A DNA stretch of 64,000 nt, taken from Amphiura filiformis. Lineage: Eukaryota > Echinodermata > Ophiuroidea > Amphilepidida > Amphiuridae. Below the pieces are notes generated by a model, which was not told the DNA's origin, ran no database searches, and saw only the letters and a list, made by a program, of their open reading frames with translations. Shown piece after piece: positions 1 through 11,011 of the stretch (positions within the stretch are counted from its first letter, which is position 1; the number at the start of each line of letters is the position of its first letter). The position numbers and the translations under genes are program-made. The stretch is from assembly GCF_039555335.1 (NCBI RefSeq), contig NC_092642.1, forward strand, positions 14,394,243 to 14,458,242. The letters run 5' to 3'.

Positions 1-1210
1 TTCTACTAAGAAGGTAACAATATTCAGCGTGTTTATAGTGGGAGCAAATGTATGGTACATTGGCGTCTCTTTCTCACCCCAAGAGTCATCAAAATAGAAG
101 CTATTCGCCGCCATGATCACACTGTTGAACGTGCTGTTTATAGCTCGCGCCATAATATTTAGACATTCCCCGTGTGACCTCGGGGTCATTGCAAATGTAC
201 GGTAATGTTATTTAATTTAAATTTTAAATTTATTTGGCTAATACCTAATATGAACAGAATAGATTACCATTGGAACCAAATTATGGTCATACTGAGTACC
301 TTCAACAGTAAGAAGCCTAATGTAATGTCAATGTTCAATGCTGTATATTGAAGTCCAAAGTCATTGGAGGTCAACCTGTATAATAAGTACTTGTACTGAG
401 ATGTTGATGCGTCCAATGCACTCCCCCTTCGGGGCTCATGCATTTAGACGCATCAATATCTCAGTACGCGCGCATTATTTTGTACAATTTCACTCACAAC
501 AAGTGATACGCATTTATTAACCTATAAACATGATAAATAGTAAGACTCTAAAGCCTTTTCTGGCACGGGGGTTGCAATAAGCTGCCCGGGTTTTTTTTAA
601 ACTTCTGCAAAAATTCAGGTAGCCTTAAGGCGAGCATGACATAGCGGTGTTTGCTCTCAAATATATTTCAAATGCAATAGCCCATTGCAATTATGTCCAT
701 CAAGTCGATACACATGCAGCACTCTAGTTTATCACCTTAGCGTGGATGGATATGGGTTCGCTTCTCCCCATTCCAGAAAAATACAGCACAAATAAACGCA
801 TGTTTTGGCCCTTATTTCCAAAAATTGGCCACATATTAAAATTTGACCTTTATTGCCAGTTAGGATTAAATAGAGGATTAGAATTTAGCTATGTTTCATT
901 TGGCAAAACATAGGATAACATTTTTTCAATCCAGAAAAATTAGTTCTGTATTTTTCTGGAATAGGGAATAGGACATTTTGCCGACTCAATCATAGAGATA
1001 GAGATGTACAATGATCACTGAATTGAAAAGACTCAGCTATGTGCTATTCATTGATGACAGGGGTAAAACATGCTCGCAGTGAATATGTGACATGTCACAT
1101 TTAGTATTATACTGTCAGCACAAAAAAGTTACAGATTTTATTATATTAAAATAGAGTATGCTGCATACACAATCAGCACAACAAATAAGGTAGCAGTTTC
1201 TGAATTGTAC
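1..1210. other. Non-coding stretch, one hairpin
   Basis: No gene is recognised. The only clear structure is a hairpin with 21-nt arms at 393-413 and 447-467 (20 of 21 positions pair). The loop holds a smaller GC-rich stem-loop, CCCCCTTCGGGG. Part of the right arm with its flank (about 460-505) recurs in diverged form near 55,865-55,915, so it is a dispersed repeat and probably not a local gene signal. Confidence 0.5.
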
Positions 1211-1506
1211 CTTACAGCAAAAGTGAGCCGGGTGAGGGTAGATTTTATAAATTAACTTGACCTTAATGTGCGCAAGGATGTTTCTTTTATGTGATGGCAA
1301 ATGATGCAGAAATCAGCGGGTTATGAAAAGCAATGGAAGGTACAGATTCAAAAGTTGAATTGATTTCTAGAAAATTATTGCGCACATCGGGCATACAACT
1401 CCATTCTCCATCATTTGCCGTGACGGATATTTCAAATTAAGGAAAAACATCCTCGCGCACATTGTGGTCACCTTGACTTTTTAATCTACTTACTTTTGCT
1501 GTAAGA
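1211..1506. repeat. Inverted-repeat element (foldback/MITE-like)
   Basis: Arms of about 100 bp at 1211-1310 and 1405-1506 are reverse complements. Shared landmarks are TTACAGCAAAAGT, AATGTGCGC, AGGATGTTT and GGCAAATGATG. I could not define a target-site duplication, so the ends are approximate and the transposon class is open. Confidence 0.55.
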
Positions 1507-2082
1507 TATTATTCTTATACTGCTACAGTTAAATTGCAGCAGGTCTTATGCAAAAAATCATATCACTATCTATGCACTATGCTCCCGGACTATGCTGAAA
1601 ACTTACTCAATGCAGATTATTTCGTGGCATGTTTATTAAAAGCGGGTGAGCCACTTTTTAAAAGATGAAACAAAAATAAGGCAGGCTTGAAAAAAGAAAG
1701 TAGGCGGGGACGAGAAACTAATGTATTTTTTCACTTGACCTTACAGCAGGGCTCATAAAAACAAGGCGAACGACAAGTCTTGAATGCTATCGCGATTACT
1801 TTGAGTAATAAGTAAAATAAGAGCGGTTCTCAAAACAACAAATCTAGACCCTGAGGCTTTCGGTTTGTAAATAAATATGAAAACAAATTTGAGAACAAAA
1901 CAACAAGAAAAACACATTTTCTACCACTGCACCACTAACATTACCCTACCTCACCACTATCCCATCTCACCATATACCTCAGCCATCCCCAATCCCACCC
2001 CTACTATTACCGAGCGATGTACAAATTACCAACTTGATAATATCATATTTTGGGTTGAAAACTCTAATCAGGTGTACAGCTG
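1507..2082. other. Non-coding stretch
   Basis: No gene is seen. The segment 2008-2083 is repeated in diverged form at 2530-2606 (shared text around ATCATATTTTGGG and CTAATCAGGT), flanking the longer dispersed repeat at 2083-2343. Confidence 0.35.
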
Positions 2083-2343
2083 AAAATCAAAACCCACAAT
2101 CTTTCTCAATCTTGGCAGATGCATAGATCAGAGCCTGCATTTTATACCTGGCACAAAATGTTAAAAAAATTTGCCCAATATTTTAGGTTTTTAAAATGTA
2201 GACTGTACAATTTCTTCAAGACCTTAAAAACATTATTTGGTGATGTGAAATCACAATTACCAGTGTACAGCGTTAAAGCGTAGTTTTGGGGCAACTCTAA
2301 TGAGTGTAGCTAATTTGGACCATTGCGTCCACGACTGATAAAC
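2083..2343 (+). repeat. Dispersed repeat, copy 1 of 2
   Basis: About 260 bp that recur in the same orientation at 5316-5579 with scattered substitutions. Both copies run from AATCAAAACC..CACAATC to CATTGCGTCCACGACTGAT. No terminal inverted repeats or coding remnants were seen, so the class is unknown. Confidence 0.7.
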
Positions 2344-2374
2344 AAAAATGATCAAAAACAATATTGTTCAAGGT

Positions 2375-2490
2375 TGCTCTGCAGGGTTACAGAGAAACAT
2401 TATCGCTCCCAAAACAATAGCGATCAAGCTTAAACCATAAATTTGCCCCAGATAGAGGGCAGGGTCTGAAGAATGAGGGAATTTAAGGCC
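2375..2490 (+). repeat. Fragment of the CTTAAACTATAAATTAGCC family
   Basis: This fragment has a GC-rich lead (CTGCAGGGTTACAGAGAAAC), a centre containing CTTAAACCATAAATTTGCCCC and the tail GATAGAGGGCAGGGTCTGAAG. The same order of blocks occurs at 29,050-29,155, inside the array at 24,236-25,500, and at 55,030-55,135. It is a short member of that dispersed family. Confidence 0.5.
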
Positions 2491-2718
2491 ATTATAATCA
2501 ATTTAATGAGGTTGGCCATATTATACGAGAATTAGAGAACGATGCACAAAATACCAACTACTAAATGATATCATATTTTGGGCTGAAAAATCTAATCAGG
2601 TATACAGCTGGATATCTTTCCTCCCACCAATTGACACCCGGATGGACACACAGACAGTCAGCATGGTCAGAAAGATGGGCAGACAGAAAAGTTGTTATTA
2701 GGTTTCATCCTGAACATA

Positions 2719-3089
2719 GACCCAGTTTACACAAAGCCTGATGTCGACTTTAGTCGACTTTGAACTCGACTTCATTTGTGTGCAAACAAGGTCGCCGCAT
2801 TTTGAACTCGATTTCAGAAGTCGACTTCAAATGATAACCCGGAGCAACATTTGTCGAATTGAAAGTCGACTTCTCGACTTCAGTGTAAACGAACACGTAA
2901 TATGAAGTCGACTTCATATTGGTAATTTGAAGCATGAGCAAATGATGGCATAAACGTCGAGTTCACAATTTGTTTTGAACTCGACTATTGTGTAAACACC
3001 CCGTCAAGAAATAATTTATGCTAGTCCGTAGTCGCAATCTGAATTTGATGTCGCAATTGAAGTCGACTTCTCTCTGTGTAAACGGGGTC
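2719..3089. mobile_element. MITE with GACCC-GTTTACACA ends, TSD ATA
   Basis: A 371-bp non-autonomous DNA transposon. The left end reads GACCCAGTTTACACAAAG and the reverse complement of the right end reads GACCCCGTTTACACAGAG. The 3-bp duplication ATA lies immediately outside (2716-2718 and 3090-3092). The interior is built from repeated AGTCGACTT and related palindromes. A 3-bp TSD fits a PIF/Harbinger-type source, which is inference; there is no transposase. Confidence 0.8.
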
Positions 3090-3092
3090 ATA

Positions 3093-3971
3093 GTTTAGCC
3101 TCACTGCTTACAACTCTGTCTGATGCACTGTTTAGCTGTAGTGCTCAATTCATGTACCCTTATTGGTCGAAAGTTTTATATCACCACCACTCAAATCTGT
3201 TATCAACATAGCTGCAGTCCCCAGAGTGGTGAAATTTGTACCAAAGTCATCTCATAAATAGATGAGATGACAGGAAAAGCCCTTTTTTAAACATGTAATG
3301 CTGGATAATTAGATATTACAAAAATATTTGGTACTTGATTGTCGGACAAAATGATCCTCAATATCTTTCCAAGAATAAGAGGCTGCCAGTTTAAATGTAA
3401 TTCTAGTCTTCACAGTGAGGTATTGTGCTGCTTTATTCATGCATTTATTAATATCTTAGTGAAAACTACAACTTTTATTAATAACACACGAAAGTAGCAT
3501 CAACAATTGTTGTATTCCGTGACATTGTGAATAAAAATTCTTATGTACGACCAGGTCAGGTTCTTTGATTAGAAACCTTATCTATTATGCACAATCTGAC
3601 GCAAAAAGTTAAATCAAAAAGCCCATCCTTCAATAAAACTATCCTGGACAAGTATACGGTATGCTACTTAATTGCTGGTGCGCCAAGGTATTTACCCTCC
3701 ATCGGCGTGAAAATTGATTTGGCTCGAACCTTTTTTGATGAAAGGCACTTGAGCACCCTCACACTGAGTGACAATGAAGAAATAAATAGCCAAAAATCCA
3801 AATTTCCCGTTTTTGCCTGCTTTAGAAATGTTGAAAGTTGCCACATTTGGATTAGCTTCCATTTTAACATTTCAAAGAGTACACCCAATTTTGTTTTGGG
3901 TACATAAACTTCGATCTACCTTTATAAAAACACATAATAATAATGTCACCTATTTTAGACGTGTCAATGTA
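3093..3971. other. Non-coding stretch
   Basis: Short open frames on both strands around 3587-3907 lack any recognisable domain and look like chance. No repeat structure was recognised before the MITE that begins at 3972. Confidence 0.35.
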
Positions 3972-4189
3972 TAGTCTGTCCACATAGAAGTACAAACCAA
4001 ATCTGTGGCATCGGGGGTCGATGCTATGCGTCACACGTGAACGCGACGCGACGCGAAAAGAGCGTGGTGCGCTGGGCAAGTACAAATCGCGCAACAGTTT
4101 GCGCGCCAAAGAAGCATTGCACTGAAATATTATTCTCATAACCCAGTTTCCGAAGTCTATTTACTTTGTACTTCTAGGTGGACAGACTG
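3972..4189. mobile_element. Tc1/mariner-type MITE, TSD TA
   Basis: A 218-bp element with about 24-bp terminal inverted repeats (AGTCTGTCCAC-TAGAAGTACA), one mismatch near the middle. TA flanks both ends (3970-3971 and 4190-4191). The interior carries a GC-rich CGCGACGCGACGCG stretch. TA duplication is typical of the Tc1/mariner superfamily; there is no transposase. Confidence 0.8.
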
Positions 4190-4268
4190 TATGGTTGACC
4201 TGGACAAAATTGGAACGTTAATGTTTGAGTAATTTTTTAGGCAGACTGGGAATTCAACCTATTAAGTG

Positions 4269-4676
4269 CAGGGGCGTAGCCAGCTTTCTTGGTCAGAGGG
4301 GGGGGGCAAAATAAAATTTTGGGGGCACAGACGAAAAAAATTGCAGTTGCATCATACAATACATAGAGACTGTATGTCTTCGAGCTTCCCGAAAAGGGCC
4401 TTATTGGGATGATGTGCGCGCGTTGCGTGAAAAAATGGTATTTTACACTATTTTCGCCCATTATCCGGCTAAAAAGGGCTTTATTGTTACAATGTGCGCG
4501 GAAAAAATTTGGTATTTTACACCATTTTGGCCCTGAATTTTGCTAGAAAAGGGGCTCCTTGCCCTTTTCTTTTCCTTTGCCCTCCTGATTTTCTCTTTCA
4601 TTTTTTGTCAGAGGGGCACTTTTTCTTTCATTTTTTTGTCAGGGGGGCCCCCCCCCCCCCGCTGGCTACGCTACTG
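4269..4676. mobile_element. hAT-type MITE with perfect 8-bp TSD
   Basis: The left end is CAGGGGCGTAGCCAGC and the reverse complement of the right end is CAGTAGCGTAGCCAGC. The perfect 8-bp duplication ATTAAGTG sits at 4261-4268 and 4677-4684. CAG ends with 8-bp TSDs are the hAT signature. The interior is G/C-homopolymer-rich and non-coding. A close relative lies at 51841-52068. Confidence 0.88.
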
Positions 4677-4747
4677 ATTAAGTGGTCACTTAACCCTACC
4701 TCCTTCGTGCAAATCATCCAAATGTGGTTCGGACTTGACAAGCGTAA

Positions 4748-5001
4748 GGGACGCACCATTTGATACTCAGGGGGGGGAGTAGGAAGAAAAAAAAAAAAAA
4801 CTTCCCCCACTACATGAGCAAAAAAAAAAACTTTCCCCACCAACACTAAAAAAAATATAAAAAAACCTTCCCCCACCTAACTTTGTATAAATGCATGAAA
4901 TAAAAAATAAAAAAAACTTGCCGTTCGGCGGCAAAAAAACAAACTTCGCCGAAAAAAATTCTTCCCCCACCCCAACTTCCTACCCCCGAGTGCTGCGTCC
5001 C
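4748..5001. mobile_element. MITE with GGGACGCA ends, TSD TAA
   Basis: A 254-bp element whose ends are GGGACGC/GCGTCCC, with a second inverted block (GGGG-GTAGGAAG / CTTCCTACCCCC) just inside. TAA is duplicated at 4745-4747 and 5002-5004. The core is A-rich with CTTCCCCCAC repeated. A 3-bp TWA duplication suggests PIF/Harbinger (inference). Confidence 0.75.
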
Positions 5002-5117
5002 TAAATAGAGCCGTCCTCAATGTAGAGGAACATAACATGAAAAACGGTGACTTGCACGAAGGAGGTAGGGTTAAGTGACCACTTAAAGGTTAAATTCCCA
5101 TTCTGCCTAATCATGAA

Positions 5118-5190
5118 GCACACGTGGCCAAGTGGTTAAGGCGCTGGTCTCGTAAACCAGAGGTCCTGGGTTCAATTACCGGGCGGGATC
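5118..5190 (+). pseudogene. tRNA-Thr(CGT)-like sequence, acceptor stem decayed
   Basis: The A box TGGCCAAGTGG and B box GGTTCAATTAC are spaced as in a tRNA. The anticodon arm CTGGT-CTCGTAA-ACCAG is perfect and would carry anticodon CGT (Thr). The T stem has one mismatch and the acceptor strands (GCACACG and GCGGGAT) barely pair. I read this as a tRNA pseudogene or the head of a tRNA-derived SINE, not a working tRNA gene. Confidence 0.6.
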
Positions 5191-5315
5191 GCTTTTCCTA
5201 TTTCCTCTTTTAATCATTGTTCGACAGCGTAACTGATAAAATTGCATCATAGCTTGCTTATTCCCATCGAAAAAAAGCCACTGTTTTCAAAGAAACAGGT
5301 TCATGAGAAATAATT

Positions 5316-5579
5316 TAAAAATCAAAACCACAATCTTTCTCTATCTTGGCAGATGCATAGATCACAGCCTGCATTTTATACCTGGCACAAAATGTTTATA
5401 AAATTTCCCCAATATTTTAGGTTTTTGAAATGTAGACGGTATAATTTCTTCAATGCTTTAAAACATTATTTGGTGATGTGAAATCACAATGACCAGTATA
5501 CAAAGTAGAAGCGTAGTTTTAGGGCAACACTAATGGATTGTAGCCAATTTGGACCATTGCGTCCACGACTGATAAACAG
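5316..5579 (+). repeat. Dispersed repeat, copy 2 of 2
   Basis: Direct copy of 2083-2343, 3.2 kb away, with substitutions and small indels. It lies between the tRNA-like sequence and unassigned AT-rich DNA. Class unknown. Confidence 0.7.
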
Positions 5580-7431
5580 CGAAAATTAGTTGATAACATG
5601 TCGTTGCTAGTTATCAAACACACACGTCATACACGGTAAAAATTATTATTTCATAAACCGTCTTTATGGATCAAATCAACCGGAAATATAATAACAGATG
5701 GAAGACAGTTTAAAAGCGTCTGCGTATATTAAAGCAAATCACTATAGATGATTTATATTCAGATCGGTATAGATTAAGTTGAGTGAGTGGGATGACAGGA
5801 GCCATTTTTCAAGTTTTAACCACTTACTACAATTTACTTCTCTATATTTAGATTTTAATACATTGATCTTATATAGGAAATGAGTCATTAATAAGCCAAT
5901 ACTGTCATTAAAATTTCCGCGACTCTTGAGTTCAGGCTAATAATATGTAAAAACGGAAGTTTTGGACGTTTTACCCACCCTTATACCAAGCCTTGGGATC
6001 TTCTTTATAGAACTCAAACCATTTATCTTATGTGTCAGTTTTATTTACCATAATATTTGCAAACTTGAACACCCGTACGTCACGCTCCTCTTTCTCTTGC
6101 TTCCAAGCTTTGTCCTGTGGCGCAACTGGTAGCGCATCGGTTGTTTGATAGTATGTAGAACTGTATTCATTTTAAACAAAGTTGAACACTGATGAGGATA
6201 TTCATCTTAAATCTTGTTTGCATAAAATGGATATGCAGTTGTATAATGACATTAAAATATCAGACAAAATGAGTAACAAATAGCAAGGACATTTTCTGAA
6301 AAGGAAATAAAAGGAATAACTCATATTATTGGGCTAATGTAAACTTAAAATATATATAAATAGCGCCCTCAATTTTCACACAAATATGCAATTCATAGAA
6401 TAAAAATTACCGCAAAAAAGTAGAAAAAGATGAAACATTTGATAATGAAAGGACAATTTATGTTAGAAATAGCGAAACATATGTGTATATAACTTTGATA
6501 ACTGTTGGTAATTCCTGGTCTAGAAGTGAAAATTATATGTTCTGTTTCCAAAATTGATAAATGATCACATCGAGTCATCAAAAGCCGCATTTTCCGTTGT
6601 TCGCTTCCTTTTGCTTCCTGTAATTGATTAAGTCCTTCCTACTGATTCCACACGCACATACCCCACACCCACACAATATTTAAAAACCAAAAACCAAAAC
6701 AAAACCCAAACACGAAAAAATATTTCACTATTATACTCGCAACGCTGAACCATGTTTTTAAATTACCGATTAAGCATCGAATTATCGATTAACATTGCCA
6801 ACTACGAATATTATGTCAAATTTCCTCATTAATATGTTATGTTAGTTAGCCACACCCGCCTCATTAATATTCATATTTAGTTTATATGAGTTCATTCGCA
6901 GAGAGACGTCGATGTTAGCAACGAATAAAAGTTGGTGTAGTTTAACTTCTTCCTCGAGCATCGATTAAACGTTGACGGAACTCAAACAGTTTGTTCGCAT
7001 ATCTATTAAACGTTAGTGGAGGAGCATACCTTTACACCCCTTCTCATGAATATGTTAATTTACTACGCCCAACTCATTAATATTCATGAGCTCATGAATA
7101 TTCAAAACGCGTTTACTATACTGAATATTAAGCTAGCAATGGACGAGCAATGAAGGCTTTGTTAATGAAATGGGTTATTTTGTCATCCAATCGCCCAACG
7201 GCAGAATAAAAAATCAGTGGTGTAGAAATTATCATGATTGTTCGTAATATCTACATCTATATACGTTATGCAAAGCATTTACGTAATAATTTGAATGGGG
7301 ATTCAAAAATGGTCAATTTAATTTATTCGACCAAAACGAATGCACAACTCGTAGATGATATGATTTTAAAGCCGAAATAACTTGCACAGCGGGGCACAAC
7401 ATCTTCTTGTTTGACGTCATACCCAGCAAAC
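5580..7431. other. Non-coding stretch with a tRNA 5'-half-like fragment
   Basis: At about 6113-6146 the sequence TGGCGCAACTGGTAGCGC matches a tRNA D-arm/A box and resembles tRNA-Trp, but there is no matching anticodon arm or B box. Around 7020-7110 ATTAATATTCATGAG-like palindromes are frequent. No gene was recognised. Confidence 0.4.
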
Positions 7432-8082
7432 ACAAAACATTTTCGACATCATTCGCAAAAGGTTATAAAAGGTTGTCAGAAAACGTTTAAATGTCGGGTT
7501 ATATAAAGGGTATATTAAGAGTATAAAACGGTTTCATAACCTTAGAAATTATTTTTTGATAATCTACTGCTCAGGAAACAAAAATGTTTTACAGAAAACG
7601 TTTAAATGTCGGGTTATATAAAGGGTATAAAAACGTTTTGATAACATTCCAAAAACATTCTTGAAAACTTGGTACAAAACATTCTACACACAATGTTATT
7701 TTGGGGTTGATAAAATATTTTGCGAAAAATGTTTGCCCAAAATATTTGCAATAACGTTTTAAAAACGTTTTCATAACCCGACATTTAAATGTTATTAAAT
7801 GTTTTGAAAACTTTTCTGTGTTTGCTGGGTTCAAATATTCTAACATAATGTTATTTAAGTATTGAGAAAATATTTGGCAAAAATGTTTGCAAAAATAGTT
7901 TACAATAACATTTTTGAAAACATTTGAAAATATTGTTGTAGTGTGTTTTCATACAAAACGTTTTAAAACGTTATCCTGACCTTTATATAACCATTTTAAT
8001 GTTATTAAAATGTTTTACCTAAACCAAAAGCCAAAATATAACTTATTTAAAACGTTTTTAGAACGTTTTTGTGTTTGCTAGG
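7432..8082. mobile_element. MITE of the CCCAGCAAACACAAAAC family, probably composite, TSD TA
   Basis: The left end is CCCAGCAAACACAAAAC and the right end GTTTTTGTGTTTGCTAGG, flanked by TA at 7430-7431 and 8083-8084. The interior is full of AAAACGTTTT variants. A second internal end, GTGTTTGCTGGGT, at about 7818-7830 suggests two family members side by side or nested. One end of the same family lies in gene A intron 3 (38880-39013). Confidence 0.7.
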
Positions 8083-8421
8083 TATACACCTGTAACGTCA
8101 TCGGAGATGTCTCAACAATATCACTAGCAACAAAATTCTTCAGAGCAATAACAACCGCTGAAGACGCTGGTTGACCAGGTGAAAGCGTTCCGGTGAGTGT
8201 ATTGAATCAAAAGTTGAATTTAGCTTTCTATTTACATTCACATTACATTATAGGCTATTACATACATTCAATTAAATTATATAAAGTTACTACACCACTT
8301 GGCATAAAATTAAAATAATGCATATCAAACTAGTGACCTTAATTTATTTGTAATTTGGTATCAGCAACACTTTCAACCCCATACCATAAACAGAGAACAA
8401 AATGCAGATAAGTACCTTTAA

Positions 8422-9081
8422 GGGATCTGGAATGAGCGTTTTGAGCGTTTCGACAGTATTTTTGTGGGACATGAGAGCACATCAGACATATCGAATTGCA
8501 TTCTGAATACGAAGAATGTCTTGCTGATATCAATTAATTTACATTTTTTGAAATTTACGATATAATACAAATTTTATGACAAATTATTAAAATTTGATAT
8601 TTTTCACATTTCTGATATATAAAAGTCCTCAAAGTAATTTTTTAAAAAATCTAATGATATATTCTTAAAGTGTATGTAGCTGGGAGGAAAAGCCGACGAT
8701 CAATTGAACATTTGACCTTTCATATTGAAGATATGGATTTTTTCCCACAAACACCTAATTATTTTTGGTGTTTTGGGGAAAAATCCGTATCTTCAATAAG
8801 AAATGTCAAAATTGTCAATTGATCACCGGCTTTTTATCCCACCTACATACACTTTAAGTACATATCATCATATTTATAAAGTTTACTTCGAGTACTGTTA
8901 AATATCAAAAATATCAATTTTTAATCATTTGCCATAAAATGTGTATTACATTGCGAATTTCAAAAAATCAAAATTATTTGATATCAGAAGGACATTCTTC
9001 TTATTCAGAATGCAATTCGATATGTCTGATGTGCTCTAATGTCCCACAATAAATACTGTCCAAAGGTTCATACCCCACCCC
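8422..9081. mobile_element. Long palindromic element with TTAA duplication
   Basis: A 660-bp foldback with arms of about 320 bp. Landmarks present in both arms are GACAGTATT, GGGACAT.AGAGCACATC, GAATTGCATTCTGAATA and, near the centre, AAGATATGGATTTTT/AAAAATCCGTATCTT. TTAA lies directly outside both ends (8418-8421 and 9082-9085). TTAA targets are typical of piggyBac-like transposases. A broken copy is at 13503-14150. Confidence 0.75.
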
Positions 9082-9247
9082 TTAAGACCACAATGACATC
9101 AAATAAAATGGATATCACGTATACTGCACACCTTATTTACTAGACTGCAGCTGTATCTGGAAAACCAAGACATAGTCTGATGTTGATTGCCTTTAATAAT
9201 TAATGGTATATGAAATGAATAGGGATGCAAGATGATCATCTGCATCA

Positions 9248-9627
9248 TACGGAAGTAACTAAGGGCCATGTGGTTCGTTTTGTAACGCAAGAAGTCAGGA
9301 TCTGTGTTCCTGACTTTAAGTCAGGAAGTCAGGAACTCAAGCGCGGCATGATTTCACGAGTTCCTGACTTTATGTCAGGAAGTCGTGATCACAAGATAAC
9401 ACTAGTGGATGGGCTTACAATTAAAATACTGACGCCGTGAAAATTGAACAGATTTCATGAGTTCTTGAGATCCTGAGTTGTCTTACTATTTCTTTATTTT
9501 TATATCTTTACTATCTCTTTATTTCAAACTGGCAAAGTCAGGAACACAAGAAGTCGGGATTTGTGCTCACAAGATCCTGACTTCTTGATTTAAAAAGCGA
9601 ACTATATGGCCCTTAGTTACTTCCGTA
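9248..9627. mobile_element. Inverted-repeat element with TACGGAAGTAACT ends
   Basis: TIRs of about 35 bp begin TACGGAAGTAACTAAGGGCC. GCATCA occurs directly outside both ends (9242-9247 and 9628-9633) and is the likely target duplication. The interior contains repeated palindromes of the form CCTGACTT-AAGTCAGG. The superfamily cannot be assigned from a 6-bp duplication alone. Confidence 0.7.
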
Positions 9628-9633
9628 GCATCA

Positions 9634-10069
9634 GTTGTCTTAAGTTTGCACCAGTGTTACCATTCTGTTAGTTTATCACTACTCCGAAAAGTAGACCCAT
9701 CATAGGGGTGACATGTCTAGTCTATTTTGCGTGGGAAATATTAGACTTGAATTAACATAACAGTTCGTGACGCTTCGGACGAGATGTCACAAGACACTTT
9801 TCAAGTTCTCAAAATAAAATATATAGATATTAATCCGCGATGTAACAAGGCCCGCTTATTAAAAGCTGATCAAACTACAGGTGGTTTTTTGTTTATTTGA
9901 CTACCAGTGCGGCATACTAGATCCTTGCTAACACGAGACTTCGTCAGAAATGAAGACGAACTACACGGTCATAGGAAGTTATATCAAATTGTGATGTTTA
10001 GAATATGGTTTGCAAATTCACTAAAATGTTAATGTTATTGCTTGTAGGTATTATAGCACACAATTGCAT
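9634..10069. other. Non-coding stretch
   Basis: No gene, inverted repeat or tandem repeat was recognised in this stretch, which runs up to the Penelope-like remnant. Confidence 0.3.
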
Positions 10070-10510
10070 GGCATTGTCCCATGTCAAGCCCACAATACTA
10101 TACGTTCCCTTCTGGTAGCTCCCAAGTACAAGACTGACAAGCTGGACAAGGGGGGGGGGGAGGGGGGAGGGGGGGGGGCATATTTGGCCTCATATGGAGG
10201 GAAAGTGCCAGACCGTATTAGCGAACATGAACGCCCCAATTCCCCAGTTGGTGAGCATATCACCAAGGAGCACCATTGTATCGACTGGGATGGTGTGCGA
10301 ATTTTGGACCGTGAAGAAAATTGGTTCAGGAGAGGGGTCAGAGAAGCGATCCAAATATGGGGCGCCATGATCTTCCAGTTGTTTACAACAATATCTGGTA
10401 GTCAAGTGCCAAGTCAAGTGGAGTAATCTCTTCAGTGGCTAAAGAAGACCTGTAGATGCAGGTCGCAAGCTACTACAGCTCTGCAAATTGTTTTGTGATT
10501 GTTGTTTCAA
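10070..10510 (+). pseudogene. Penelope-like element remnant: GIY-YIG endonuclease end
   Basis: The frame open from 10064 to 10424 encodes a segment resembling the C-terminal GIY-YIG endonuclease region of Penelope-like retroelements: RSLLVAPK near the start, then SPVGEHITKEHH, CIDWDGVRILDREENWF and RRGVREAIQIW. The catalytic GIY..YIG half is missing; a run of G residues (10149-10178) sits where it should be, so the gene is internally deleted. The following segment (GAAGACCTGTAGATGCAGGTCGCAAG.., in two parts) looks like the usual 3' end of such elements. Assignment rests on recognised family motifs, not on a search. No reverse transcriptase domain is present here. Confidence 0.6.
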
Positions 10511-11011
10511 ACTGTGCTGTACTAAGCATAAAATTTGATTTACATCACTCGATAATCGGAATGCGAATAGAGTCTACATCATGAAATTATGTAGTACTGC
10601 ATGGTTGCGAATGTGACTACATGACTTGATGATCGGCATGTAGACGCCAGATAGAACATGTCTCTCTTTGTCTTGATTCAGGTCTGGGTGAAGGCGGCAA
10701 TGTGATACGCTTCCTATATACCCCTTTGAAGCCATCTAGGAGCCAAGCACTTTGACATCGTCCGTATTTCTTGTCGTTAAGAATTTTTGTTTCCAGATCC
10801 ATTCACCTTCTACATTTGTAACCACAGGGATTTTCCAATAACTTGATGCAAAAAATGGTCACGTTGACTTGAGCCATTAAGTCAGATTTGACTAAATTTA
10901 TTTTGATGCTCAAAGGGATTTCACTAGAAATGTCATTACAAACAAAATCATGCATGATTACTTGAAAGGAGGTACCCATCTCTCACGAAATAGTTGAAAT
11001 GAAAACATCTC
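10511..11011. other. Non-coding stretch
   Basis: No coding potential or repeat was recognised. Confidence 0.3.

Larger units (their letters stand above)
4240..5107. mobile_element. Outer DNA element with 59-bp TIRs, TSD TA, carrying two nested insertions
   Basis: The terminal inverted repeats run from GGCAGA inward for about 59 bp to TCCTTCGTGCAA, with a few mismatches. TA flanks the element at 4238-4239 and 5108-5109. The left arm is interrupted by a hAT-type element (4269-4676) whose TSD falls inside the inverted repeat, and the body is interrupted by a second element (4748-5001). Without them the host element is about 200 bp. Confidence 0.75.

Noticed and set aside
5118..5190. Functional tRNA-Thr gene
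   Set aside because: The acceptor stem does not pair and the T stem has a mismatch, despite a perfect anticodon arm.
10064..10426. Intact host gene of 120 codons
   Set aside because: Conserved segments match a Penelope-like endonuclease end and the frame is joined by a G homopolymer; it is a retroelement remnant.
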